In this document: positions 1 through 5,269 of the stretch, one piece after another
Layout: each line of letters starts with the position of its first letter
How positions within the stretch are numbered: position 1 is the stretch's first letter
NCBI GenBank assembly: GCA_017996675.1
Contig: JAGOGN010000090.1
Span: forward strand, 1 to 6,281
Source: Lachnospiraceae bacterium
GTDB lineage: Bacteria; Bacillota_A; Clostridia; Lachnospirales; Lachnospiraceae
Direction of reading: 5' to 3'
Length of the DNA stretch: 6,281 nucleotides
Program-made: the position numbers and the translations under genes
Notes under the pieces: model-generated
Told to the model about the DNA's origin: nothing
Databases searched by the model: none
What the model saw: the letters and a program-made list of their open reading frames with translations, nothing else

Positions 1-632
1 AGGATATTGAAAATCCTGCCATTCTAAAAATGAACACTCTTAAATATCATAAAAATACTTTGGTTTACGCAAAAGATTTATCAATAAAGTATGGAGTGGA
101 TAGTCCAGCAGTACTTCAGAACTTTGAGTTTGAAATAAAGCAGGGAGAACGAGTATTTTTGCATGGAAAGAATGGGTGTGGAAAATCCACCTTTCTAAAT
201 GTAATTTTGTCATGTTGTGAAAAGAATATTTTTTTACAAACAGGGACATTGGAAGTCGGAGCTGGTTTGGTCATATCATATATTAATCAGGATACCAGTT
301 TTTTGCATGGAAATATCAAGCAATTCTGTATGGAGAAAAAATTGGAGGAAAGTTTATTTTGTGCACTCTTACGTCAATTGGATATGGAACGAGTACAATT
401 TGCTAAGCAGTTTGAGGAATTTTCTGAAGGACAGAAAAAGAAGGTACTGATTGCTGCAAGTCTTATGACTCCTGCACATATCTATATCTGGGACGAACCA
501 TTGAATTATATTGATGTATTTACGAGAATGCAGATTGAAGATCTATTGTTGGCGTATAGTCCGACAATGATTTTGGTGGATCATGATATTCATTTTCAGG
601 AAAAAATAGCCACAAGAGTTGTGGAAATGTAA
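1..632 (+). CDS. ABC-F family ATPase, Lsa/CplR-like ribosomal protection protein (5'-truncated by window edge)
   Basis: The reading frame is open to the left edge (first full codon at 3), so this is the C-terminal part of a larger protein. The ATG at 30 is probably internal, because the residues before it continue the fold. Numbering from that ATG: Walker A GKNGCGKST (46-54), Q-loop Gln87, signature FSEGQKKKV (131-139), Walker B with catalytic glutamate in IWDEPLNYID (153-162), and H-switch DHD (184-186). No membrane segment is seen. ABC-F proteins carry two such ATPase domains joined by a linker that enters the ribosomal exit site. The WDEPLNYID variant in place of DEPTNHLD and the ending EKIATRVVEM resemble Lsa/CplR-type proteins that protect ribosomes from lincosamides, streptogramin A and pleuromutilins. 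That family is recalled from motifs, and the specificity linker lies outside the window, so resistance is inferred. It is probably an operon with the gene 12 nt downstream. Confidence 0.88.
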   Translation, partial: DIENPAILKMNTLKYHKNTLVYAKDLSIKYGVDSPAVLQNFEFEIKQGERVFLHGKNGCGKSTFLNVILSCCEKNIFLQTGTLEVGAGLVISYINQDTSFLHGNIKQFCMEKKLEESLFCALLRQLDMERVQFAKQFEEFSEGQKKKVLIAASLMTPAHIYIWDEPLNYIDVFTRMQIEDLLLAYSPTMILVDHDIHFQEKIATRVVEM

Positions 633-644
633 GGGGGAATAGAG

Positions 645-1439
645 TTGAATAATATTTTTGTAGAAGGAATTCAAGGAGCAGGGAAGAGTACTTTATTAAA
701 TAAGTTACAAAAAAATATGCCAGAGTATAAAGTATACCGAGAAGGAGATATTTCACCAGTAGAACTGGCATGGTGTAGTTATATGACAAGTGAGCAATAT
801 GAAGAAGTATGTATTCAGTATAGAGATATATGTGCAGATTTAGGATTACACACAGTAACCGAAGAGGATAGAAAAATCACAGCATATACTCAAATATTGA
901 CGGATATACTCGGCTTTCATAAATTCATGGAGCAATTTGAAATATATAATGGAAATATCGATTTCAAGCAATTTAAAGAAGTGATTTTGAAAAGATATGA
1001 AAAATTTAATGAGATTGGAAATGTTTTTGAATGTTCTTTTTTTCAAAATAGTATAGAATGTATGATTTTATACTATCAAATGTCTGATGATGAAATTATG
1101 GATTTCTATTCAAAAGCATTTGACATTCTAAAAGGCAAAAAGTTTAGATTGTTGTATTTAAAAGTAATGGATATTGAAAGTACGATAGATACAATAAAAA
1201 GAGAAAGAATAGATGAAAAGGGAAATGAAATTTGGTTTTCGCTAATGATTCAGTATTTGGAAAAATCTCCGTATGGAAAAACGCATAATTTAAAAGAATT
1301 TGATGGTTTGATTTTTCATTTAAAGAGAAGAAGGGATATTGAACTTAGAATTCTTAATAGAATAATAGGGAAAGAAGCATTTATTATTGATTCAAAAAAT
1401 TATAATATAAACGAAATTATCGATTGGTGCAAAAATTAA
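645..1439 (+). CDS. P-loop kinase-like protein, nucleoside-kinase-like, substrate unknown
   Basis: A 264-residue soluble protein starting at TTG 645, supported by AAGGGGG at 631-637, 7 nt upstream. Walker A GIQGAGKST sits at residues 8-16, immediately after the first beta strand, as in deoxynucleoside kinases and other small-molecule P-loop kinases. A later hydrophobic strand (FRLLYLKV) is followed by a basic KRERIDEKGNE segment (185-195). That segment could be the LID that closes over ATP, like the arginine-rich LID of deoxynucleoside kinases. The rest is mainly helical and charged. It follows the ABC-F gene by 12 nt and precedes a strong terminator, so the two are probably co-transcribed. 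I do not recognise a named gene. The kinase fold is well supported by the P-loop. A nucleoside substrate is a guess, and an antibiotic-modifying kinase is an alternative suggested only by the neighbour. Confidence 0.75.
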   Translation: MNNIFVEGIQGAGKSTLLNKLQKNMPEYKVYREGDISPVELAWCSYMTSEQYEEVCIQYRDICADLGLHTVTEEDRKITAYTQILTDILGFHKFMEQFEIYNGNIDFKQFKEVILKRYEKFNEIGNVFECSFFQNSIECMILYYQMSDDEIMDFYSKAFDILKGKKFRLLYLKVMDIESTIDTIKRERIDEKGNEIWFSLMIQYLEKSPYGKTHNLKEFDGLIFHLKRRRDIELRILNRIIGKEAFIIDSKNYNINEIIDWCKN

Positions 1440-1466
1440 TCATATTTATGCAGTTGAAAAATATTC

Positions 1467-1511
1467 AAAAGTCACTCAATTCACAGTCAATGTGGGTTGG
1501 GTGATTTTTTT
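1467..1511 (+). terminator. Rho-independent terminator of the ABC-F/kinase operon
   Basis: The arm at 1467-1479 pairs with 1497-1509 over 13 base pairs, including two G-T wobbles, around a 17-nt loop. The 3' arm runs into seven T (1505-1511). It lies 28 nt after the kinase stop and separates that operon from the partition cassette. Confidence 0.8.
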
Positions 1512-1518
1512 GTATTCT

Positions 1519-1546
1519 TTTACTTGTAAAACAAATTGCCTATAGG
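1519..1546 (+). promoter_or_regulatory. Weak candidate promoter/operator for the parM operon
   Basis: TTTACT (1519-1524) and TATAGG (1541-1546) are 16 nt apart, each matching 4 of 6 consensus bases. The -10 overlaps an 8-bp palindrome (CCTATAGG, 1539-1546), and an imperfect inverted repeat ACTTGT/ACAAAT lies just upstream (1522-1536). ParR-type proteins commonly repress their own promoter, so the symmetry could be an operator. The match is weak, and the implied leader before the ribosome binding site would be very short. Confidence 0.25.
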
Positions 1547-1567
1547 GCAGAAAGGAAGGTACATCAT

Positions 1568-2497
1568 ATGTACGAAACAAGTAATGCAGGGAAATATCAG
1601 CCAGTAGTTATTGGCATCGACCATGGTTTTAGTTTAATCAAGACCTACCATCACATAATGAGTAATGGAGTATCGAGGACAAGTGGAAAACCACCAGTTT
1701 TAGAAAACAGCCTTTATTACGATGGTAACTATTATGTGATTGGTGGTAGTCGAATGACAGTGAATGAGGACAAAACAGAGAATGATAATTATTTTATCCT
1801 TACACTGGCGGCAATTGCAAAAGAATTGAAAATAAGAGGGATTGAGAAGTTTGCAAAAGTAGTGTTAGGGGTAGGAGTTCCATTCAAACGATTTGGAGAG
1901 GAGCAGGCAAATCTGGTTGATTATCTAACAAGATCAGGACTTATTGCATTCGAATTTGAGGGACAGGAATTTACCATTGTTATTCAAAAAGTCATCTGCT
2001 ATCCTCAGTGTTTTGCGGCAATAGCAGACCGCATTTCAAACATGGAAGGGAGGTATGTCGTTGCTGATATTGGTTCTTGGACAAAGGATATTGTCTGTAT
2101 TGATAACATGAGAATTAATGTGGAGCAGAGTGTAACCATTTCACATTCCATTATTACGTTATTTCAGGGAATGAATAGTGCAATATACGCAAAGACAGGC
2201 AAGAGAATCCCAGAAGATATTTTGCAGGACTTTATTTTAGGGAAAGAAGTGATTTTACCTTTCGATGTAAAGGAAATTATTGAACGGCAGTTGATGGAGT
2301 TTGCTTATAAAACAGAAGGTCAGCTCAATGAATATGGATTTGATATGGATTATTCTAATATTATCTATGTGGGTGGAGGGGCTACCATTATGAGACGATT
2401 CGCGCCAGATAGGGATAATGTGTCATATTTGGAAGATGTCAGGTTAAATGCAAGAGGATATGAATTGCTTGCAAAATCTCAGATGAATCGGAGTTAA
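1568..2497 (+). CDS. parM: ParM/StbA-family actin-like plasmid segregation ATPase
   Basis: A 309-residue actin-fold protein, close to the usual 300-330 of ParM homologues, with a strong ribosome binding site AAAGGAAGG at 1551-1559 before ATG 1568. Nucleotide-binding motifs are in the expected order: phosphate-1 loop GIDHGFSLIKT (16-26), phosphate-2 loop DIGSWTKDIV (167-176), and adenosine motif GGGAT (269-273). In type II partition systems ParM polymerises into filaments that push apart plasmid copies bound by ParR at parC. It is the first gene after a terminator and is tightly coupled to a small downstream gene (3 nt between stop and ATG), the classic parM-parR order. The family call is firm. 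That this copy segregates a plasmid or an excised circular element is inferred from its place beside mobilization genes. MreB and FtsA are less likely given length and context. Confidence 0.9.
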   Translation: MYETSNAGKYQPVVIGIDHGFSLIKTYHHIMSNGVSRTSGKPPVLENSLYYDGNYYVIGGSRMTVNEDKTENDNYFILTLAAIAKELKIRGIEKFAKVVLGVGVPFKRFGEEQANLVDYLTRSGLIAFEFEGQEFTIVIQKVICYPQCFAAIADRISNMEGRYVVADIGSWTKDIVCIDNMRINVEQSVTISHSIITLFQGMNSAIYAKTGKRIPEDILQDFILGKEVILPFDVKEIIERQLMEFAYKTEGQLNEYGFDMDYSNIIYVGGGATIMRRFAPDRDNVSYLEDVRLNARGYELLAKSQMNRS

Positions 2498-2500
2498 TGT

Positions 2501-2920
2501 ATGCAGAAAGTTAAAGATGGATACCGAGCCAGTTTTCGATTGAATGAAGATAATTCTGAACATATGGAAATTTATCAAATGTTTCAAGAACTTATGAACT
2601 TAGGTAAATACCGTAATGAATCCGATTTATATCGGGCTGCAATTGCTAGTCTTTGCCGAGAGAAACAAGGAAATGGTATCGTAGATGAACGAAAAGTAGA
2701 ATTACAGGAATGTGCCAGGATGTCGGCGAATGAAGTAAGAGAAATGGTTCAAGAAATTATTAATACGGCAATAGCTGATTTGAAAACTTCTGCAATTGCG
2801 ATAGTCCCTGATTGTTCTGGTATCTTATCTAAATCAATTGAAAATATGGGAATGAAACCTCCTGAATCATCGGAAGCATTGCCAGATGATATTTTCGATT
2901 TTATGAAGACGCTAGTGTAG
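2501..2920 (+). CDS. Small ParR-like DNA-binding partition adaptor (predicted)
   Basis: A 139-residue hydrophilic protein directly after parM. GGAG at 2490-2493 lies inside the end of parM, 7 nt before ATG 2501, so translation is probably coupled. The N-terminus has a strand-like stretch (GYRASFRLNED, residues 7-17), then a helix, a turn (GKYRNESD) and a second helix (LYRAAIASL). This is the layout of a ribbon-helix-helix protein. A middle helical region (about 66-95) could dimerise. The tail after about residue 115 is proline-rich and acidic and ends in DDIFDFMKTLV. In plasmid R1, ParR binds parC through its N-terminus and ParM through its C-terminus, and this architecture matches. I assign the role from gene order and layout, not from a recognised signature. 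A different RHH regulator remains possible. Confidence 0.6.
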   Translation: MQKVKDGYRASFRLNEDNSEHMEIYQMFQELMNLGKYRNESDLYRAAIASLCREKQGNGIVDERKVELQECARMSANEVREMVQEIINTAIADLKTSAIAIVPDCSGILSKSIENMGMKPPESSEALPDDIFDFMKTLV

Positions 2921-2958
2921 ATATAGATTCTATCAAAGGTATGCTAAGTCGGACATAG

Positions 2959-2997
2959 TGGCGACAATATTCGAACGAAGTGAGAAAAATGTCGCCA
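2959..2997. repeat. 8-bp perfect inverted repeat
   Basis: TGGCGACA at 2959-2966 and its exact complement at 2990-2997 are separated by 23 nt, which contain the small palindrome TTCGAACGAA (2970-2979). The right arm abuts the next inverted repeat. It is a possible protein-binding site or single-strand hairpin in the putative oriT. Confidence 0.7.
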
Positions 2998-3049
2998 ACT
3001 TGTTGGACGTAATAGCTGGGGATTGGGGTCGCTAGAACCCCAACAAGTT
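2997..3049. repeat. 10-bp perfect inverted repeat with nested 7-bp repeat
   Basis: AACTTGTTGG (2997-3006) is the exact reverse complement of CCAACAAGTT (3040-3049). Nested inside, TTGGGGT (3023-3029) pairs with ACCCCAA (3037-3043) around a 7-nt loop. The two pairings compete for CCAA at 3040-3043, so alternative folds exist. Confidence 0.75.
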
Positions 3050-3081
3050 TTGCCCGTCGTGTGTACACAGGGCGAAACTTG
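3044..3081. repeat. 12-bp inverted repeat (11 matches, one wobble) with palindromic loop
   Basis: CAAGTTTTGCCC (3044-3055) pairs with GGGCGAAACTTG (3070-3081), with a single T-G wobble. The 14-nt loop contains the perfect palindrome TGTGTACACA (3060-3069). The left arm overlaps the right arm of the preceding repeat, so only one of the two can form at a time. It is the best candidate for a relaxase recognition hairpin. Confidence 0.7.
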
Positions 3082-3197
3082 CTCTACTATTTGCGACGTA
3101 TCCGGAGCATATTTACGAGCGGAGCGAGTTATTAGTGAACGACCTTAGGGGAGAGAGCGTAGACCGGAGGGAGGAGCTTGCGACGGCGAAAAGCCAT

Positions 3198-3213
3198 GTG
3201 CCGTTTCCGGCAC
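3198..3213. repeat. Short GC-rich hairpin upstream of mobC
   Basis: GTGCCG (3198-3203) and CGGCAC (3208-3213) form a perfect 6-bp stem with a 4-nt loop, followed by only four T. A smaller GGC/GCC hairpin (3185-3195) sits just before it. It could be a weak attenuator between parR and mobC, or part of oriT. Confidence 0.5.
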
Positions 3214-3268
3214 TTTTAGGGAAGGGAATATCTCTGATGATTTTATTTAAAGAAATTATTGATGGGAG

Positions 3269-3276
3269 AAGGTGAG
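3269..3276 (+). promoter_or_regulatory. Ribosome binding site that bears on the mobC start
   Basis: AAGGTGAG at 3269-3276 matches the extended anti-Shine-Dalgarno complement (AGGTGA) and lies 4 nt before the in-frame TTG at 3281. It overlaps the GTG at 3272, for which the only upstream candidate (GGGAG, 3264-3268) is just 3 nt away. This favours initiation at TTG 3281, three codons inside the longest frame. Confidence 0.5.
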
Positions 3277-3625
3277 AAATTTGAAGAACGACAAAACAGA
3301 AGATTTGCATTTTAGAACAACTCCAGAAGAAAAAGAACTGATAAGAAAAAAGGCTGAAAAAGCTGGACTTTCTATGTCAGATTATTTGAGAAGGCAGGCA
3401 CTGTCAAAGAAAGTAACGGTGATTTCGCCTGAGATTTTTAAAGAGTACAAAGAACTTTGTGGTCAGTTTGGATGGTATGGCAATAATATCAACCAAATTG
3501 CAAAGCATTTGAATGGTGGTGGCGATCAGTATACCGTTATTCGATGGCTTGAAAATTATCAGAGGGATCTGGATGATCTGATTATCCGCTTTAAGATGCT
3601 GATGGAGAAGAAGATTGCAGCCTAG
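3272..3625 (+). CDS. mobC: MobC-like relaxosome accessory protein
   Basis: A small basic protein, 117 residues from GTG 3272 or 114 from the better-placed TTG 3281. It opens with a strand (EDLHFRTT, residues 10-17), a lysine/glutamate-rich helix, and the turn AGLSMSDYLRRQAL (31-44), a ribbon-helix-helix pattern. The hallmark of the MobC family follows: FGWYGNNINQIAKHLN (66-81), then a C-terminal helix ending in basic residues. MobC proteins bind oriT beside nic, help melt the DNA and assist relaxase nicking. The gene lies directly after the inverted-repeat region and 47 nt before the relaxase gene, the standard oriT-mobC-mobA order, so the product probably acts on 2921-3271. The family call is confident; only the start codon is doubtful. 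Confidence 0.88.
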   Translation: MRNLKNDKTEDLHFRTTPEEKELIRKKAEKAGLSMSDYLRRQALSKKVTVISPEIFKEYKELCGQFGWYGNNINQIAKHLNGGGDQYTVIRWLENYQRDLDDLIIRFKMLMEKKIAA

Positions 3626-3672
3626 TGCTGCAACCCTTCTAAATAGACTAGACCAGGGAGGAGATTTAACAG

Positions 3673-5145
3673 ATGGCAATACTAAAGCACATCGCTAATA
3701 AAAGTAAGATTTATTCTGGTGCAGAACAATATCTTTGTTTTGAACATGATGCTAAAACAGGAAAACCATTATTGGATGACCAAGGCAGAATGATAGCTAG
3801 AAAAGAAATACTAAAAGATGCCATAAATTGTGATTTTAATTCCTTTGCCGCAGAATGTATGGAAACGAACAATCTTTATCATAAGAACAAGGGCACAGCA
3901 GATATTAAAAGTCATGATTATATTTTAAGTTTTGATCCGAGAGATGATATCACACCGATAGAAGCCATGGAATTAGCAAAGAAATATGCAGAAAAATTTC
4001 TGGAAGGACATCAGGTAATTATAGTAGTTCATCCAGATGGGCACAATGGTAGTGGTAATATTCATGCTCACATTGTGGCAAATTCTGTTCGTAAATATCC
4101 TGCGACTAAGCAGAAATGGCATGAAAAAGCATGTGAATATAAGCAGGGCTGTAAGCATAAATGCACCAATGCCATGCTTCGGTCAGGAAAACAGTGGGTT
4201 ATGGATGAATGTTGGAAGCGTGGACTAAATCAGGTAGATTTGTTTTATTCTAAGATACGTGAGGAATATTGGGTACAAAAAAGAGGGTTAGAGAAAGATC
4301 CAGACTTCATAACAGATAAAGATAAATTACGAATCTATGTTGATGCAGCTCTTCCTTATGCAACTTCTATGGAACATTTTGCAAAGATACTTTATGAGAA
4401 ATATGAAGTTACAACACGAATTACCAATCAGACAATTTCCTTTAAACTGGCTAGTGCGAAACAAGCAATTCGTGGAAAGCGTCTTGGTGATGATTATACA
4501 AAGCTAGCATTAGAAGAACGAATGCCAAAACTATTTCAGGAACGGTTAGAGACGGAAGCTAAGAAAAAAGCTGAGTTGGATTCTATCGTACAAAAATATG
4601 CGGAAGAAGAAAAAGCAAAAAGACTAGCTGCAAAGAAGAAGCAGGAAAAAGAATTATTTGATTCCATGCAGGCTCTAAAGAAAGTAGTGGATCAATATGT
4701 TAAGAGAGAAGATGAGACATATCAGCGGATGGAGGACGTATTATCAGATGTTGAAAAAGCGAAAGAATCACAACGGGAAATTGTGACGGTAGAGCGAAAA
4801 ATACCCAAAGATAGTACGTTGGATACTGTTAATTCGTTCTTTGAATCTTCTAGTGAGATTAATGTCAAACCATCAAAGCATAGTGAGACAGCGGAGCATT
4901 ATGATTCCTATATTACAGAGGATTATACAAAAACAGCAATAGAGGCAGAAAAGGATGCTGTGAAAGAAATGGAGGAAGTTTCAAGACCAAGAGATTGGAG
5001 AGAAGAATTTGCAGATTACAAAAAGTTACATCCTGAAATGGATGTAGAAGAAATGATGGATTCCTTTAATGATTACTATAATGGACTGTGGGATAAATAT
5101 AATGCGCAGAATGTGAATCGAGAGATTAGGACAAGGGGACGTTAG
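3673..5145 (+). CDS. mobA: MOBP-type relaxase (MobA/VirD2-like mobilization nuclease)
   Basis: A 490-residue protein with a strong ribosome binding site (AGGGAGGAG, 3655-3663) 9 nt before ATG 3673. The N-terminal half is a relaxase domain. Tyr14 and Tyr20 in KSKIYSGAEQYLCFEHD are candidate catalytic tyrosines, Tyr20 best fitting the family pattern. HDYILSFDP forms a core strand. Metal-binding motif III spans 120-135, with His120, His131 and His133 (HPDG...NIHAHIV). The enzyme nicks oriT and stays bound to the 5' end during conjugative transfer. CEYKQGCKHKC (154-164) adds a cysteine/histidine cluster that might bind zinc. About residues 280-370 are a charged coiled coil rich in K, E and A, and the tail is acidic with a basic end. 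There is no helicase or primase domain. It needs a coupling protein and secretion system supplied elsewhere. The family is firm; the gene symbol is generic. Confidence 0.92.
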   Translation: MAILKHIANKSKIYSGAEQYLCFEHDAKTGKPLLDDQGRMIARKEILKDAINCDFNSFAAECMETNNLYHKNKGTADIKSHDYILSFDPRDDITPIEAMELAKKYAEKFLEGHQVIIVVHPDGHNGSGNIHAHIVANSVRKYPATKQKWHEKACEYKQGCKHKCTNAMLRSGKQWVMDECWKRGLNQVDLFYSKIREEYWVQKRGLEKDPDFITDKDKLRIYVDAALPYATSMEHFAKILYEKYEVTTRITNQTISFKLASAKQAIRGKRLGDDYTKLALEERMPKLFQERLETEAKKKAELDSIVQKYAEEEKAKRLAAKKKQEKELFDSMQALKKVVDQYVKREDETYQRMEDVLSDVEKAKESQREIVTVERKIPKDSTLDTVNSFFESSSEINVKPSKHSETAEHYDSYITEDYTKTAIEAEKDAVKEMEEVSRPRDWREEFADYKKLHPEMDVEEMMDSFNDYYNGLWDKYNAQNVNREIRTRGR

Positions 5146-5161
5146 AAAACTTGATCTACAC

Positions 5162-5227
5162 AAAAAAAGAAGCCCGACGCATCGGGCTCCTTTAGGGTGT
5201 TGTCCGAAGACGACCACCGCTATTCTT
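5162..5227 (-). ncRNA. Candidate small structured RNA, about 66 nt (predicted)
   Basis: A good minus-strand promoter predicts a start at A5227, and an intrinsic terminator ends at the T run 5168-5162. Between them the RNA can form a first hairpin (5218-5196): eight Watson-Crick pairs, one bulged G and one C-A mismatch, capped by a C(UUCG)G tetraloop at 5209-5204. A single-stranded linker CUAAAGGAG (5195-5187, its last two bases also pairing in the next stem) contains a Shine-Dalgarno-like AAAGGAG. The terminator stem then follows. No start codon lies at a useful distance after AAAGGAG, so translation is unlikely. The RNA is antisense to any read-through tail of the relaxase mRNA. The role is unknown. 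The alternative is tandem terminator hairpins for the abi gene. Confidence 0.5.
5171..5188. terminator. Intrinsic terminator, stronger on the minus strand
   Basis: AGCCCGA (5171-5177) and TCGGGCT (5182-5188) form a perfect 7-bp stem with loop CGCA. Read on the minus strand it is followed by TC and seven T (5168-5162), a classic rho-independent terminator. Read on the plus strand the tail is only CCTTTAG, so it would stop relaxase transcripts less well. It ends the predicted small RNA and could also stop abi read-through. Confidence 0.85.
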
Positions 5228-5233
5228 AAATAT

Positions 5234-5262
5234 AATATACCATAGCCATTCAATTTATTCAA
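5234..5262 (-). promoter_or_regulatory. Minus-strand extended -10 promoter for the small RNA
   Basis: Reading the minus strand, TTGAAT (5262-5257) is followed after exactly 17 nt by TATATT (5239-5234), preceded by the extended -10 element TGG (5242-5240). The predicted +1 is A5227. It lies just beyond the abi stop codon (5270-5272) and points toward the hairpin unit, away from abi. Confidence 0.6.
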
Positions 5263-5269
5263 CCAATTT

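Larger units (their letters stand above)
2921..3271. other. Non-coding, GC-richer inverted-repeat region: candidate oriT (possibly also parC)
   Basis: I see no credible gene in these 351 nt, which are visibly GC-richer than both flanks. They hold: TGGCGACA (2959-2966) with TGTCGCCA (2990-2997); AACTTGTTGG (2997-3006) with CCAACAAGTT (3040-3049); TTGGGGT (3023-3029) with ACCCCAA (3037-3043); CAAGTTTTGCCC (3044-3055) with GGGCGAAACTTG (3070-3081); the palindrome TGTGTACACA (3060-3069) in the last loop; and hairpin GTGCCG/CGGCAC (3198-3213). TATCC at 3099-3103 resembles the start of the IncP/MOBP nic core. Transfer origins usually lie just upstream of mobC and relaxase genes and carry such repeats, so oriT is the leading reading. 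The nick site is not established. Confidence 0.6.

Noticed and set aside
30..632. A complete single-domain ABC protein starting at ATG 30
   Set aside because: The frame stays open to the window edge with plausible coding residues, there is no ribosome binding site before 30, and the family has two ATPase domains. A 5'-truncated view is more likely.
1440..1567. Possible parC iterons upstream of parM (TCACTCAAT and TCACAGTCAAT)
   Set aside because: There are only two imperfect copies, and both fall within the terminator stem-loop. There is no regular array of direct repeats.
3198..3217. Hairpin GTGCCG/CGGCAC plus TTTT as a true terminator of the parMR operon
   Set aside because: The stem is only 6 bp with four T and lies nearly 280 nt after the parR stop. 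It is kept as a hairpin but not called a terminator.
3113..3310. 65-codon open frame on the minus strand across the mobC upstream region
   Set aside because: It overlaps the hairpin-rich region and the mobC start, has no family resemblance, and its composition looks like chance translation of repeats.
5162..5230. A small peptide translated from the AAAGGAG in the candidate RNA
   Set aside because: No start codon stands at a suitable distance after AAAGGAG before the terminator, and the sequence there is a strong stem.
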